The position numbers and the translations under genes were made by a program. A stretch of DNA of 14,091 nucleotides from MAG-120531 sp002378585 (lineage in GTDB: Bacteria; Bacteroidota; Bacteroidia; Flavobacteriales; Flavobacteriaceae). Of this stretch, positions 7,051-13,957 are shown piece by piece. The notes beneath the pieces were generated by a model that was not told the origin of the DNA, did not search any database, and saw only the letters and a list, made by a program, of their open reading frames with translations. Positions within the stretch are counted from its first letter, which is position 1; the number at the start of each line of letters is the position of its first letter. The DNA is taken from assembly GCA_937890575.1 (NCBI GenBank), contig CALADZ010000089.1, forward strand, positions 1 through 14,091. Direction: 5' to 3'.

Positions 7051-8235
7051 ATGAAAAAACAGATTTTTATTGCCCTAGCCGCTGTATGGCTCAGCCTAGG
7101 CTCAGTAATGGCCCAAGAAAAGAAAGGGATTACTGATTACGCCAGTGCCTACAACACCATTGAACAGGAAGAAAAAGAAGCGCTAAAATCCGCATTGATG
7201 GCGATCAATGAACGATTGGAGAAAAAGTTGATTTCTGCGGAACAAGCCCAATTAGAAAAAGAGAAATTGGCCGCTTTCCACGCAAAAAATATAGAACTGC
7301 GCTGGGCCATTTTAGACAACCAAAAGGCACTGGAGGAACACAGTGCTGCACTGGCTGAGAACAAAGAAGTCGCCTACGCTGATGCAGTACTCGACCAGAG
7401 AAGATTGGAATTGGAAAAAGCAGCAACACGTACCCAAGCGCGCGCTGATTCGATTAGAACTGTTTTTGACCAAGAGCGTGAACGAATCGAGCATCATGAC
7501 GACTCTATAGATCAAAGATCTGATCGATTCCAAGGCGATTGGTTTTCCTACAATGGCCCGAGTAGAGTTCGTGTAGCTTGGAAAGACAGAAATACGGATC
7601 AACGGGGAAATCAAGGACAAAACTACGTGTATTACAATACCAAGAGGTATGACGGGGCGGTATTGGCCTTTGGTTTTAACAATGCGGCCAGCGAAGGACA
7701 AGACATCAATGACTTACCCTTTAAGTTAGGAGGTTCAGGTTTTGTGGAATTCGGTTATCAAGAAACTACCCGACTGATCAGAAACAGCAACTTGATCAAC
7801 ATCAACTATGGAGCAACTTTGGTTTGGAATAAACTCAACATCAAAGACAACCAATATTTTGTCAACTATCGGGGACAAGTAGGCCTTGAGCCCTTCCCCT
7901 ATCCAGTCAACAAAGTTAAATTCCGCACGACTCAACTGGTGTTTCCTGTCCACCTGCAACTTGGGGGAGGAAGAGGACCAGTACTCGGAGTCGGTGGTTT
8001 TGGTGGATTTACCTTGACGCACATGCAAAAAATCAAATACGAACGACAAGGTGATGACTTGAAAGACAAATTGAAAAATCAGTACAACGTCAACGAATTT
8101 GTCTATGGGGTGAGTGGTTATGTTTCTATGGGCGATGCGGCACTGTACGCCAAACTCTACCTGTCTCCTTTGTTTAAAAATCAATTGGAGGACCTGCACA
8201 CCCTGTCTCTGGGATTAAAGTTTGATTTGGACTAA
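7051..8235 (+). CDS. Secreted coiled-coil plus beta-barrel outer-membrane protein
   Basis: This 394-residue protein has a signal peptide cleaved after VMA (residue 21). Residues about 35-150 are almost entirely helical and charge-rich (Glu, Lys, Gln, Ala) and look like a long coiled coil in the periplasm. After a Asp/Arg-rich hinge (148-160), the C-terminal part (about 200-394) has repeated strands with alternating aromatic and Gly-rich turns, such as YDGAVLAFGFN and VLGVGGFGGFTLTH. It ends in LSLGLKFDLD, as outer-membrane barrels do. I do not recognise a named family. It begins 20 bases after the anti-sigma-like gene and so is the third gene of that operon, a candidate sensor or main target. 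The barrel assignment is moderately sure, the role is inferred. Confidence 0.7.
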   Translation: MKKQIFIALAAVWLSLGSVMAQEKKGITDYASAYNTIEQEEKEALKSALMAINERLEKKLISAEQAQLEKEKLAAFHAKNIELRWAILDNQKALEEHSAALAENKEVAYADAVLDQRRLELEKAATRTQARADSIRTVFDQERERIEHHDDSIDQRSDRFQGDWFSYNGPSRVRVAWKDRNTDQRGNQGQNYVYYNTKRYDGAVLAFGFNNAASEGQDINDLPFKLGGSGFVEFGYQETTRLIRNSNLININYGATLVWNKLNIKDNQYFVNYRGQVGLEPFPYPVNKVKFRTTQLVFPVHLQLGGGRGPVLGVGGFGGFTLTHMQKIKYERQGDDLKDKLKNQYNVNEFVYGVSGYVSMGDAALYAKLYLSPLFKNQLEDLHTLSLGLKFDLD

Positions 8236-8248
8236 ACCTAGATGGGTT

Positions 8249-8297
8249 GTCGGAGTTGGTTAATCTGCTTATATTTAAAGCAATAACCAACTCTGAC
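8249..8297. repeat. Long hairpin between the barrel gene and the AGMO-like gene
   Basis: GTCGGAGTTGGTTA (8249-8262) pairs with TAACCAACTCTGAC (8284-8297) at 13 of 14 positions. An inner stem TGCTT/AAGCA (8266-8270 with 8278-8282) closes a 7-base loop. It starts 13 bases after one stop and ends 8 bases before the next ATG. Only three T follow, so it is a poor T-run terminator. TTG (8247-8249) and TATATTTA (8270-8277, one base off the -7 consensus) at 20-base spacing could be a promoter partly inside it. Confidence 0.65.
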
Positions 8298-8305
8298 CTT
8301 TCCCA

Positions 8306-9544
8306 ATGGAATTGTACGCTCAAGCGCTTAGTTACGCCATTCCTTTATTCTTGGTGCTTATTGTCCTAGAACAATGGATCGCCCAACAAAAAGGACTAGA
8401 AGTCAATCGAGGGATGGATGTGATCTCGAGTTTGAGTTCCGGGATGACCAATACGCTCAAAAACCTAATGGGGCTCTCTGTAGTGCTGATTTCCTATGGT
8501 TGGCTGGTAGACCATGTAGCTTTAACACAAGTGACTCCCTCCTGGTGGGTGTATGCACTGGCTTTTTTGGGGATGGATTTTGTCGGGTATTGGAGTCATC
8601 GATTCGACCACAAAATCAATGTGTTTTGGAACCGCCATATCGTACACCACAGCAGCGAGGAATTCAACCTCAGCTGCGCTTTGCGTCAGTCGATCTCAGC
8701 GGTAGTCGGGATTTATTTTTTTCTGTATGTCCCTATGGCGCTGATCGGCATTCCACAGGAAGTAGTCGCTATTGTGGCCCCCCTACACCTGTTTGCCCAA
8801 TTTTGGTACCACACGAGGGTTATCGATAAAATGGGCGTGCTGGAATACATTTTGGTCACCCCATCTCACCACAGGGTACACCATGCGATCAACCCTAGGT
8901 ACCTGGATAAAAACCTCAGCCAAGTTTTTATTTTTTGGGACAAGCTATTCGGCACTTTTCAAGAAGAACTCCCAGAAGATCCCCCGGTATATGGGGTAAT
9001 CAAACCTGTAAGCACTTGGAATCCGATTTGGATCAATTACATGCATGCTTGGGCCTTGGCCAAAGATGCTTGGCGCGCCCATAGCTGGTGGGATAAAGTG
9101 AGACTTTGGTGGATGCCCACAGGGTGGCGTCCCAGCGATGTCGCAGAAAAGTATCCTTGGATATTTACCGAAGATCCCAAAAACCAAATCAAATATGAAA
9201 CAGCCCTGTCCCGCCCTGAAAAAGTGTGGGCTTGGACGCAGTTGGTGATTCACTTTGGTTTGGTTTTTCACTTGCTGATCGCATTTGCCCAATTCGAATA
9301 CACCCAAGTGATCAGCTATGGGATATTTTTGATGGTCTCTATCATGGGATATACCGTGTTTATGGATAAAAGCAGGTGGGCACCCTACGCTGAGGCCCTA
9401 AAATTTGGTCTGGGTCTCGCGCTATTATGGGGGTATCCGACTTGGTTTGGTTTAGACCTGATGATCCCCTATGCCTCGTCAGCGATCATGGCCTACCTCT
9501 TGTTGAGTTTGGCTTTGGCCATTTATTTCCGTCGTAAAGATTAG
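8306..9544 (+). CDS. Alkylglycerol monooxygenase (AGMO/TMEM195)-like membrane hydroxylase
   Basis: This 412-residue protein belongs to the fatty acid hydroxylase/sterol desaturase superfamily of di-iron membrane enzymes. The histidine clusters are complete: HRFDH (98-102), HIVHH (111-115) and HHRVHH (188-193), plus H169. The stretch HHSSEEFNLSCALRQS (114-129) and the later blocks FWDKLFGTF and VYGVIKPV match animal AGMO (TMEM195) as I recall it, more closely than plain sterol desaturases. AGMO cleaves the ether bond of alkylglycerols with O2 and tetrahydrobiopterin. Four or five N-terminal and about three C-terminal membrane segments frame the core, as in AGMO. The substrate here may be an ether lipid or another lipid. 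The stop overlaps that of the convergent gene by three bases. Confidence 0.85.
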   Translation: MELYAQALSYAIPLFLVLIVLEQWIAQQKGLEVNRGMDVISSLSSGMTNTLKNLMGLSVVLISYGWLVDHVALTQVTPSWWVYALAFLGMDFVGYWSHRFDHKINVFWNRHIVHHSSEEFNLSCALRQSISAVVGIYFFLYVPMALIGIPQEVVAIVAPLHLFAQFWYHTRVIDKMGVLEYILVTPSHHRVHHAINPRYLDKNLSQVFIFWDKLFGTFQEELPEDPPVYGVIKPVSTWNPIWINYMHAWALAKDAWRAHSWWDKVRLWWMPTGWRPSDVAEKYPWIFTEDPKNQIKYETALSRPEKVWAWTQLVIHFGLVFHLLIAFAQFEYTQVISYGIFLMVSIMGYTVFMDKSRWAPYAEALKFGLGLALLWGYPTWFGLDLMIPYASSAIMAYLLLSLALAIYFRRKD

Positions 9545-10158
9545 TATTCCTGCCAGCCTTTACCCATCAGAATCTTGGGGGTACACTGCTGGATTCTCCT
9601 GAGCTGTGTCGCTGCTTGTTTCGCGCTTTGAAAATGCATCAGATAACTGCGCTGCCTACCTGGGGTAAGCCTGGCAAATGCTTCTGCCAACTCAGGATTT
9701 GACGCAAAATAATCTGTCAAAAAAGGGGGATAGGGCGCATTGCGCTGATCTTGAAACTCAATTTTTGCACCACTCATTTCCAACTTGACGGCTTCGTCTA
9801 TATAGTCTAGCACTATGCGACTCAATTTTTCCACGTCAGCCATACGGGTAAACACCAGATATCGAGCGGCTTGGCTATTGGGCCCCGGTTTAACCAGCAA
9901 ACCTTCGGGGTCAGTAAGTAAGGCTCCCTTAAAAAATGAAACAACGACCTTGTCTTTTAGGGCGGACAACATCAATACATTTTTTCCATGGGTGGTGTAA
10001 CACGGGGCGCCCCATTTGAGTTGTTCTGTTAAAGTCGTGGTATGTAATACACGGCGCAGCGACCTCAATAACTCATTCCAGGGCACTACTTTACAACGGG
10101 GCGTACCCATCAGCGAACACCGACCGCAGCCCTGATCAAAAAACACATCTGCTTGCAT
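9541..10158 (-). CDS. YdeI/OmdA-type protein with DUF1801-like domain
   Basis: The 205-residue protein resembles YdeI-family proteins. Its N-terminus has a cysteine cluster CGRC (11-14) plus C22 in CGRCSLMGTPRCKV, and a central alpha/beta domain (about residues 25-125) of the DUF1801 type, including QLKWGAPCYT (46-55) and SFFKGALL (74-81). The C-terminal helical part contains LAEAFARLTPGRQRSYLMHF (157-176), which is the YdeI/OmdA signature. The biochemical role of the family is not established; the cysteines could bind a metal. The ATG at 10158 is preferred because the extra 25 codons upstream, from a TTG, would add a stray hydrophobic segment before an otherwise soluble protein. It is convergent with the AGMO-like gene. 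Confidence 0.8.
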   Translation of the reverse strand: MQADVFFDQGCGRCSLMGTPRCKVVPWNELLRSLRRVLHTTTLTEQLKWGAPCYTTHGKNVLMLSALKDKVVVSFFKGALLTDPEGLLVKPGPNSQAARYLVFTRMADVEKLSRIVLDYIDEAVKLEMSGAKIEFQDQRNAPYPPFLTDYFASNPELAEAFARLTPGRQRSYLMHFQSAKQAATQLRRIQQCTPKILMGKGWQEY

Positions 10159-10221
10159 AAAGATGGAAAAGTTGGTAACTAAAGCTACAGAAAAAGACAC
10201 AAGCAACAGGGTATATTTTAA

Positions 10222-10229
10222 TACATTTG
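10222..10229 (+). promoter_or_regulatory. Candidate -7 promoter element for the cytochrome unit
   Basis: TACATTTG is a perfect TAnnTTTG match ending 22 bases before the ATG at 10252. No TTG is seen at the usual -33 distance. It lies in the 93-base divergent gap and faces the small secreted-protein and cytochrome genes. Confidence 0.45.
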
Positions 10230-10251
10230 GCAAATAAACAACATCGATTTG

Positions 10252-10632
10252 ATGAAAAATAGCTGGTTTTTTTCTTTAGCGCTTCTTTTATTCACCTGCT
10301 CCATTCAGGCACAATCTAGGTTTGAATTTTGGCCTCAAGGCCACATCAATGTACTGGCTGACTTCAAAGGAGGCTATTATGTAACCATGGGTGGGCCTAG
10401 TTTTACCCTCTTAAAAAAAGATCAGCTGCAAGCAGGTGTTCATTTTGCCCCCTCGCTAAGGATCAAACCCAGTGCACCAGAAGGCAGAGAAATAATGCCC
10501 CTACAAGGACTTGGATTGTTTGTGATAGACCCCAACAAAAAAGTCAGGTATAACCTGCTCAGCTACTACGATAGTCCAGCCAAAAAATGGACAGCAGCCA
10601 TAGGGATTGGTTTTTATTTTAACGCTAAGTAA
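10252..10632 (+). CDS. Small secreted protein upstream of the TsdA-like cytochrome
   Basis: This 126-residue protein has a signal peptide (MKNSWFFSLALLLFTCSIQA, cleaved before QSRF). The mature part of about 105 residues is strand-rich, with alternating hydrophobic and polar residues and Gly/aromatic turns (FKGGYYVTMGGPSF, IGIGFYF near the end), like a small barrel or beta-sandwich. It contains no cysteine after the signal, so it is not a haem protein of c type. I recognise no family. The ATG at 10252 is chosen over an adjacent TTG. It ends one base before the cytochrome start, so the two are surely co-transcribed, and it may be a partner, an outer-membrane component or a delivery factor for the cytochrome. 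Confidence 0.7.
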   Translation: MKNSWFFSLALLLFTCSIQAQSRFEFWPQGHINVLADFKGGYYVTMGGPSFTLLKKDQLQAGVHFAPSLRIKPSAPEGREIMPLQGLGLFVIDPNKKVRYNLLSYYDSPAKKWTAAIGIGFYFNAK

Positions 10633-10633
10633 G

Positions 10634-11677
10634 ATGAAGCAAGGAATGCCCGAGCAAGAGTATAGAAAACTTGTCCGCAGTATAGGTTGGTTAGGTGTTT
10701 ATCTCTTGGGAGCCGTCAGCACTCTGTTTTTGGGACTTTTTATATTCATGAACCAAAAGCCTACACCATCGATTACTGCACCAACCACACCAACACAAAC
10801 AGCTGCATTATCCATCGCTGAACGAATCGCTCAAAGCGGAGACGCCCAACTTCAAGATGGGTACGCATTTTTTGTACACACGGACGAAACCTTGGGCCCA
10901 CAACAAGAAAACCCTACTAGAAGAATCACTGGGAACGGATTAAAATGCAGTTCATGTCACTTAAATGAAGGAACACAGCCGTTTGGACTTCCTTTAAACG
11001 GAGTGTCTCAGCGATTCCCACAATACCGCGGAAGAGAGGATAAAGTAGGCACCCTAGCCGAGCGTGTCAACGGTTGTTTTACGCGCAGCATGAATGGCAA
11101 AGCCCTGGATACTAATCAATATGAGATGAAAGCCATCATTTCATATATCGATTGGTTAGACGTAAATCAAGCGGGAACTGAGGCGCAGAAAGTAAAGGGA
11201 TTAAAACCGATTGAGTTACCTAATCGCGCTGTAGATTTAACACACGGAAAAGACGTTTATGATCGCGCCTGTGCGTTATGCCATCAAGGCAATGGACTTG
11301 GATTAAAAAATCCAGGCGCCATTAGTTATACCTATCCACCGCTCTGGGGTCCAGATGCGTACAACAATGGAGCTGGGATGAGCCGTGTCATTACCGCTGC
11401 CCAATTTATCAAAAACAATATGCCTTTTGGGATTAACTATGAGAATCCTATCTTGACCGATGAAGAGGCCTACGATGTAGCCGGGTATATCAACCAACAA
11501 ACCAGGCCTCAAAAACCCAACCTGGAACAGGATTTTCCCAATTTGGTCAAAAAACCGGTCTCGACACCCTATCCACCCTACCTAGATCCTTTTCCCCAAA
11601 GTCAACACCAAATGGGGCCCTATCCTGAGATCATTGCCTACTACGCGAAGCAATATCAGGAGGAAAAGAAAAACTAA
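10634..11677 (+). CDS. tsdA: Membrane-anchored TsdA-type dihaem cytochrome c
   Basis: This 347-residue protein has a single N-terminal transmembrane helix (about 17-38), a Thr/Pro-rich linker, and two class I cytochrome c domains. Haem sites are CSSCH (105-109) and CALCH (213-217). The first domain closely follows thiosulfate dehydrogenase TsdA: LKCSSCHLNEGTQPFG, then FPQYRGREDKVGTLAERVNGCFTRSMNGK. The Cys148 in VNGC matches the cysteine that ligates the active-site haem of TsdA (Cys96 in Allochromatium vinosum). Met263 in NNMPFG is a likely ligand of the second haem. TsdA joins two thiosulfates into tetrathionate or runs in reverse. Classical TsdA is soluble; a membrane anchor and a C-terminal tail of about 50 Pro/Tyr-rich residues are differences. 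Direction of reaction cannot be told. Confidence 0.85.
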   Translation: MKQGMPEQEYRKLVRSIGWLGVYLLGAVSTLFLGLFIFMNQKPTPSITAPTTPTQTAALSIAERIAQSGDAQLQDGYAFFVHTDETLGPQQENPTRRITGNGLKCSSCHLNEGTQPFGLPLNGVSQRFPQYRGREDKVGTLAERVNGCFTRSMNGKALDTNQYEMKAIISYIDWLDVNQAGTEAQKVKGLKPIELPNRAVDLTHGKDVYDRACALCHQGNGLGLKNPGAISYTYPPLWGPDAYNNGAGMSRVITAAQFIKNNMPFGINYENPILTDEEAYDVAGYINQQTRPQKPNLEQDFPNLVKKPVSTPYPPYLDPFPQSQHQMGPYPEIIAYYAKQYQEEKKN

Positions 11678-11686
11678 TCCAGCAGA

Positions 11687-12880
11687 CTAAAACAACTGAG
11701 GAACAAATTCCCTGAGGTAGATGCGCCAGTTGCGCCATATGTGTCCGCCCTCAGATTCTCTGTAGATATACGGCATCCCCAGAGCGTCGAGTTTTTGACG
11801 ATAATCGACATTGGCCTGGTAGAGAAAATCTGTTTTTCCGATCGCCATCCAATACAAAGCAGTTCCGTTAGCTTTTTGCACCGCTAGTGTCTCATCTATG
11901 TTTTGGTAGACCCCGGCGGCATCTTGATCAGCTCTAGGCATAATGGCCGCAGAAAAAAGTCCCACATAGTCGTAGGTGTTAGGGTAAAGACGTGAAATGT
12001 GCATGGCGTGAAATCCACCCATGGACAGACCGGCAATAGCTCGATGTGCTTTGTCTTTTTTTACGCGGTACTGGGACTCAACAAAATTGACGATGTCTGG
12101 AAAAGAAGCCTCGTACTGACCATTCATGGTTCCTGGAATCATAAACTGAGGTTTGTAATATCCTAGATGGCCTGCGCCAGGTGCTGCATCTTGGATCACA
12201 TTGCCATTGGGCATCACCACAATCATAGGTTTCGCTTGTCCTTGAGCGATCAAGTTGTCCATAATTTGCGCTGTACGACCTAGGGTCATCCAGGCCTCTT
12301 CATCACCTCCAGCACCGTGCAACAAATACAAAACTGGGTATTCTTGTCCGCTTTGTTCATATCCTGCAGGGGTGTAAATAGTCAATCTGCGATCCATTCC
12401 TAGACCTGGAGCGTCATACCAACGGTGGGCCAATGTGCCGTGGGGCACATCCTGAACCGCATAATCTGCCGCAAAGTCTTGAGCTACCAAAAAAATATTT
12501 TTGGTGCTGGCCACATCCCTGATGTAAAAGGGATTGTTCGGATCTGTGGTCTCATAACCATCGACGATCACCGAATAGCTGTACAGTTCTGGGGCCAATG
12601 CAGGCGTTTCATATACCCAAAGTCCATTTTGATCTTTAGTCATCAAGGCTTTAATGGGCGCATCCGCCTCACCATAAGGCGTAGTCACTTTTTCAGTCGG
12701 CAAAAAATCACCCGTAATACGCACCTCTTGTGCTTGGGGTGCATAAATGCGAAACACCACGCTTTGGTCTGATTTTACCTCAGGTGAGTTAATGTTTTGG
12801 GCATTAAACAGGGCTTCTTGTGCCTGTATTCCAAGGATAGATAGCAGCGCACAGAGGTAAAAAAGAGTGTATTTCATCAT
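11687..12880 (-). CDS. Secreted CE1-type esterase with N-terminal CBM48-like domain
   Basis: This 397-residue protein has a signal peptide ending IQA (residue 20). Residues about 38-135 resemble the CBM48/isoamylase-N-like domain found before feruloyl and related esterases (VVFRIYAPQAQEVRITGDF). Residues 150-397 are an alpha/beta hydrolase of the Esterase D/CE1 type: VLYLLHGAGGDEEAW (183-197, oxyanion hole), the nucleophile elbow GLSMGG (284-289, Ser286), Asp351 in GKTDF and His380 in GGHIWRNW. All of the triad is present. Relatives release hydroxycinnamates or acetyl groups from xylan, though many are of unknown substrate. No glycoside hydrolase or SusCD gene is nearby. It follows a membrane-protein gene by eight bases and may be read from the XRE-controlled promoter. 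Confidence 0.88.
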   Translation of the reverse strand: MMKYTLFYLCALLSILGIQAQEALFNAQNINSPEVKSDQSVVFRIYAPQAQEVRITGDFLPTEKVTTPYGEADAPIKALMTKDQNGLWVYETPALAPELYSYSVIVDGYETTDPNNPFYIRDVASTKNIFLVAQDFAADYAVQDVPHGTLAHRWYDAPGLGMDRRLTIYTPAGYEQSGQEYPVLYLLHGAGGDEEAWMTLGRTAQIMDNLIAQGQAKPMIVVMPNGNVIQDAAPGAGHLGYYKPQFMIPGTMNGQYEASFPDIVNFVESQYRVKKDKAHRAIAGLSMGGFHAMHISRLYPNTYDYVGLFSAAIMPRADQDAAGVYQNIDETLAVQKANGTALYWMAIGKTDFLYQANVDYRQKLDALGMPYIYRESEGGHIWRNWRIYLREFVPQLF

Positions 12881-12888
12881 TGAGTAGT

Positions 12889-13260
12889 TTACGATTTATT
12901 AAAGGCTTGCATCAGGCGGTAAAAAAATAACGGCGTAATCAACAGGCCTGCAGAAAAGAATCCAATGGACCAATAGGTTATTGCCCAGCCAAAAAAATCA
13001 CTGGTCATCCAGAGGGTATTGGCCATTAACCAAAAACCGATCAACAGGTGCTCCAAGCGCTGAAATGAACTTTTCGACACCCCAATCAGGTAGAGGGATA
13101 TCAGAATAGTAGGGATAGCAAATGTCAAGGAAATCAATTCTAAAACTGGTTTATGCGCTTCAAAATGAAGTGCGCCAAACCAAAAAGCGTCTTTGATAAT
13201 CCAAAGCGGGAAATGCGCGTATTCCAATACTTTATAGCGCACTGCGGTTGAGTTTTCCAA
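12889..13260 (-). CDS. Small membrane protein, function unknown
   Basis: This 123-residue protein has about three hydrophobic segments (residues about 40-60, 69-86 and 92-112), after a cytoplasmic or interfacial N-terminus that includes YAHFPLWIIKDAFWFG (14-29). It resembles short Bacteroidota membrane proteins without a named function. No ATG lies in frame upstream, so the TTG at 13260 is the most likely start; the true N-terminus could lie further upstream at a rarer start codon, since the frame stays open to at least 13320. It sits 47 bases after the XRE regulator gene and eight bases before the esterase gene, so it is probably part of the same transcript as both. Confidence 0.6.
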   Translation of the reverse strand: MENSTAVRYKVLEYAHFPLWIIKDAFWFGALHFEAHKPVLELISLTFAIPTILISLYLIGVSKSSFQRLEHLLIGFWLMANTLWMTSDFFGWAITYWSIGFFSAGLLITPLFFYRLMQAFNKS

Positions 13261-13307
13261 TAGGGTAAAAATGGTTAGTTTACTAAAAATAGAAAAAAAT
13301 AGCTGCG

Positions 13308-13511
13308 CTAATTCAATACAGTTTGAAAATCAAATAATTCCTCAATAGTAACTTGAAAGCAAGCTGCCATTTTAAAGGCCGTCACCAAACTCGGATCGAA
13401 TTTTTCTTTTTCTATAGCATTGATGGTCTGTCTGGATACACCAATATGCTGCGCCAAATCCTCTTGTGTCCAATCTAGAGTTTGACGCAGTTCTTTAACC
13501 CTATTTTTCAT
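13308..13511 (-). CDS. XRE-family helix-turn-helix regulator
   Basis: This 67-residue protein is a stand-alone Cro/C1-type DNA-binding domain. The helix-turn-helix is clear: WTQEDLAQHIGVSRQTINAIE (residues 14-34), followed by KFDPSLVTAFKMAACFQVTIEELF. Such short members (YozG-like) usually act as dimeric repressors. Its ATG overlaps the stop of the upstream membrane-protein gene as ATGA, so the two are translated together. The pairing of this type of regulator with a four-helix membrane protein is common in Bacteroidota and Firmicutes. The two dyads before the pair are its probable operators, giving negative autoregulation; this is inferred from position and symmetry. Confidence 0.9.
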   Translation of the reverse strand: MKNRVKELRQTLDWTQEDLAQHIGVSRQTINAIEKEKFDPSLVTAFKMAACFQVTIEELFDFQTVLN

Positions 13512-13897
13512 TCAAATCGTTTTCGGTTGATTAATAAGGCCATTAAATAAGTGACCCCAACAAAACCCACCAGTAAACCTATTTCGGCATCTCCCTTTAT
13601 CAGATTGTGTATATCGAGTAATGAATACGATAAACCAACAACAACGGTAAGTCCCAGAGATACGGCCAAGGACTCTAATTGAATCATTCGTTGTAATTCA
13701 TCTAACTGTAAGAAGTAGTTCCTATTGGCCAGTATCATACCTAATCCATTGACCAAATTAATCAATAAGGCTAGATAAGTAATCACTGGGGTTTCCCAAA
13801 CTAACTGGGGACCTAAAGTAGCTATGGCCAGTGTCCCAACCCAAGTCCAGGTCCAAATGGCTAGCTTGATGGTGTGTTTTTTTTCTGTTGCATTCAT
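13508..13897 (-). CDS. Four-helix membrane protein paired with XRE regulator
   Basis: This 129-residue protein has four hydrophobic segments (about 11-29, 38-57, 77-96 and 106-124). Between the second and third lies the cytoplasmic motif LDELQRMIQLESLA (65-78), which I associate with small membrane proteins encoded beside XRE regulators of this kind. Function is not known. The conserved charged loop on the cytoplasmic face could bind the regulator and hold it at the membrane, which would make the pair a membrane-signal relay; this is inference. The gene is first after the promoter flanked by the two dyads, with a leader of about a dozen bases. Confidence 0.75.
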   Translation of the reverse strand: MNATEKKHTIKLAIWTWTWVGTLAIATLGPQLVWETPVITYLALLINLVNGLGMILANRNYFLQLDELQRMIQLESLAVSLGLTVVVGLSYSLLDIHNLIKGDAEIGLLVGFVGVTYLMALLINRKRFE

Positions 13898-13900
13898 AAA

Positions 13901-13918
13901 TGTAAAGTTTAGTTTACA
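13901..13918. promoter_or_regulatory. Operator-like dyad 1 (TGTAAA-N6-TTTACA)
   Basis: TGTAAAGTTTAGTTTACA has perfect 6-base arms around a 6-base spacer. It lies immediately before the first gene of the XRE unit and overlaps both the end of the -7 element and the expected transcription start. A bound dimer would block initiation. Confidence 0.6.
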
Positions 13919-13924
13919 AATGTA
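13917..13924 (-). promoter_or_regulatory. -7 promoter element of the XRE/membrane-protein unit
   Basis: On the minus strand this is TACATTTG, a perfect TAnnTTTG match 20 bases ahead of the ATG at 13897. The only TTG upstream (13937-13935) is 10 bases away, too close for a -33 element, so the upstream element is weak or missing. The box lies between the two dyads. Confidence 0.55.
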
Positions 13925-13939
13925 GGTGATTTTTCAATA

Positions 13940-13957
13940 TGTAAATAAGACTTTACA
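13940..13957. promoter_or_regulatory. Operator-like dyad 2 (TGTAAA-N6-TTTACA)
   Basis: TGTAAATAAGACTTTACA has the same arms and the same spacer length as dyad 1, with a different spacer sequence, 39 bases away centre to centre. One more A/T pair flanks the arms. It covers the place where the -33 element should be. Confidence 0.6.

Noticed and set aside
7735..8199. A 154-codon minus-strand frame
   Set aside because: It is antisense to the barrel half of the outer-membrane protein gene, which has a signal peptide and ordered strands.
8374..8829. A 151-codon plus-strand frame inside the AGMO-like gene
   Set aside because: It is an alternate frame of the region with the histidine clusters, which clearly belong to the 412-residue protein.
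10159..10233. Hydrophobic 25-residue N-terminal extension of the YdeI-type protein
   Set aside because: It would need a TTG start and add a membrane segment to a soluble family; the ATG at 10158 gives the usual N-terminus before the CGRC cluster.
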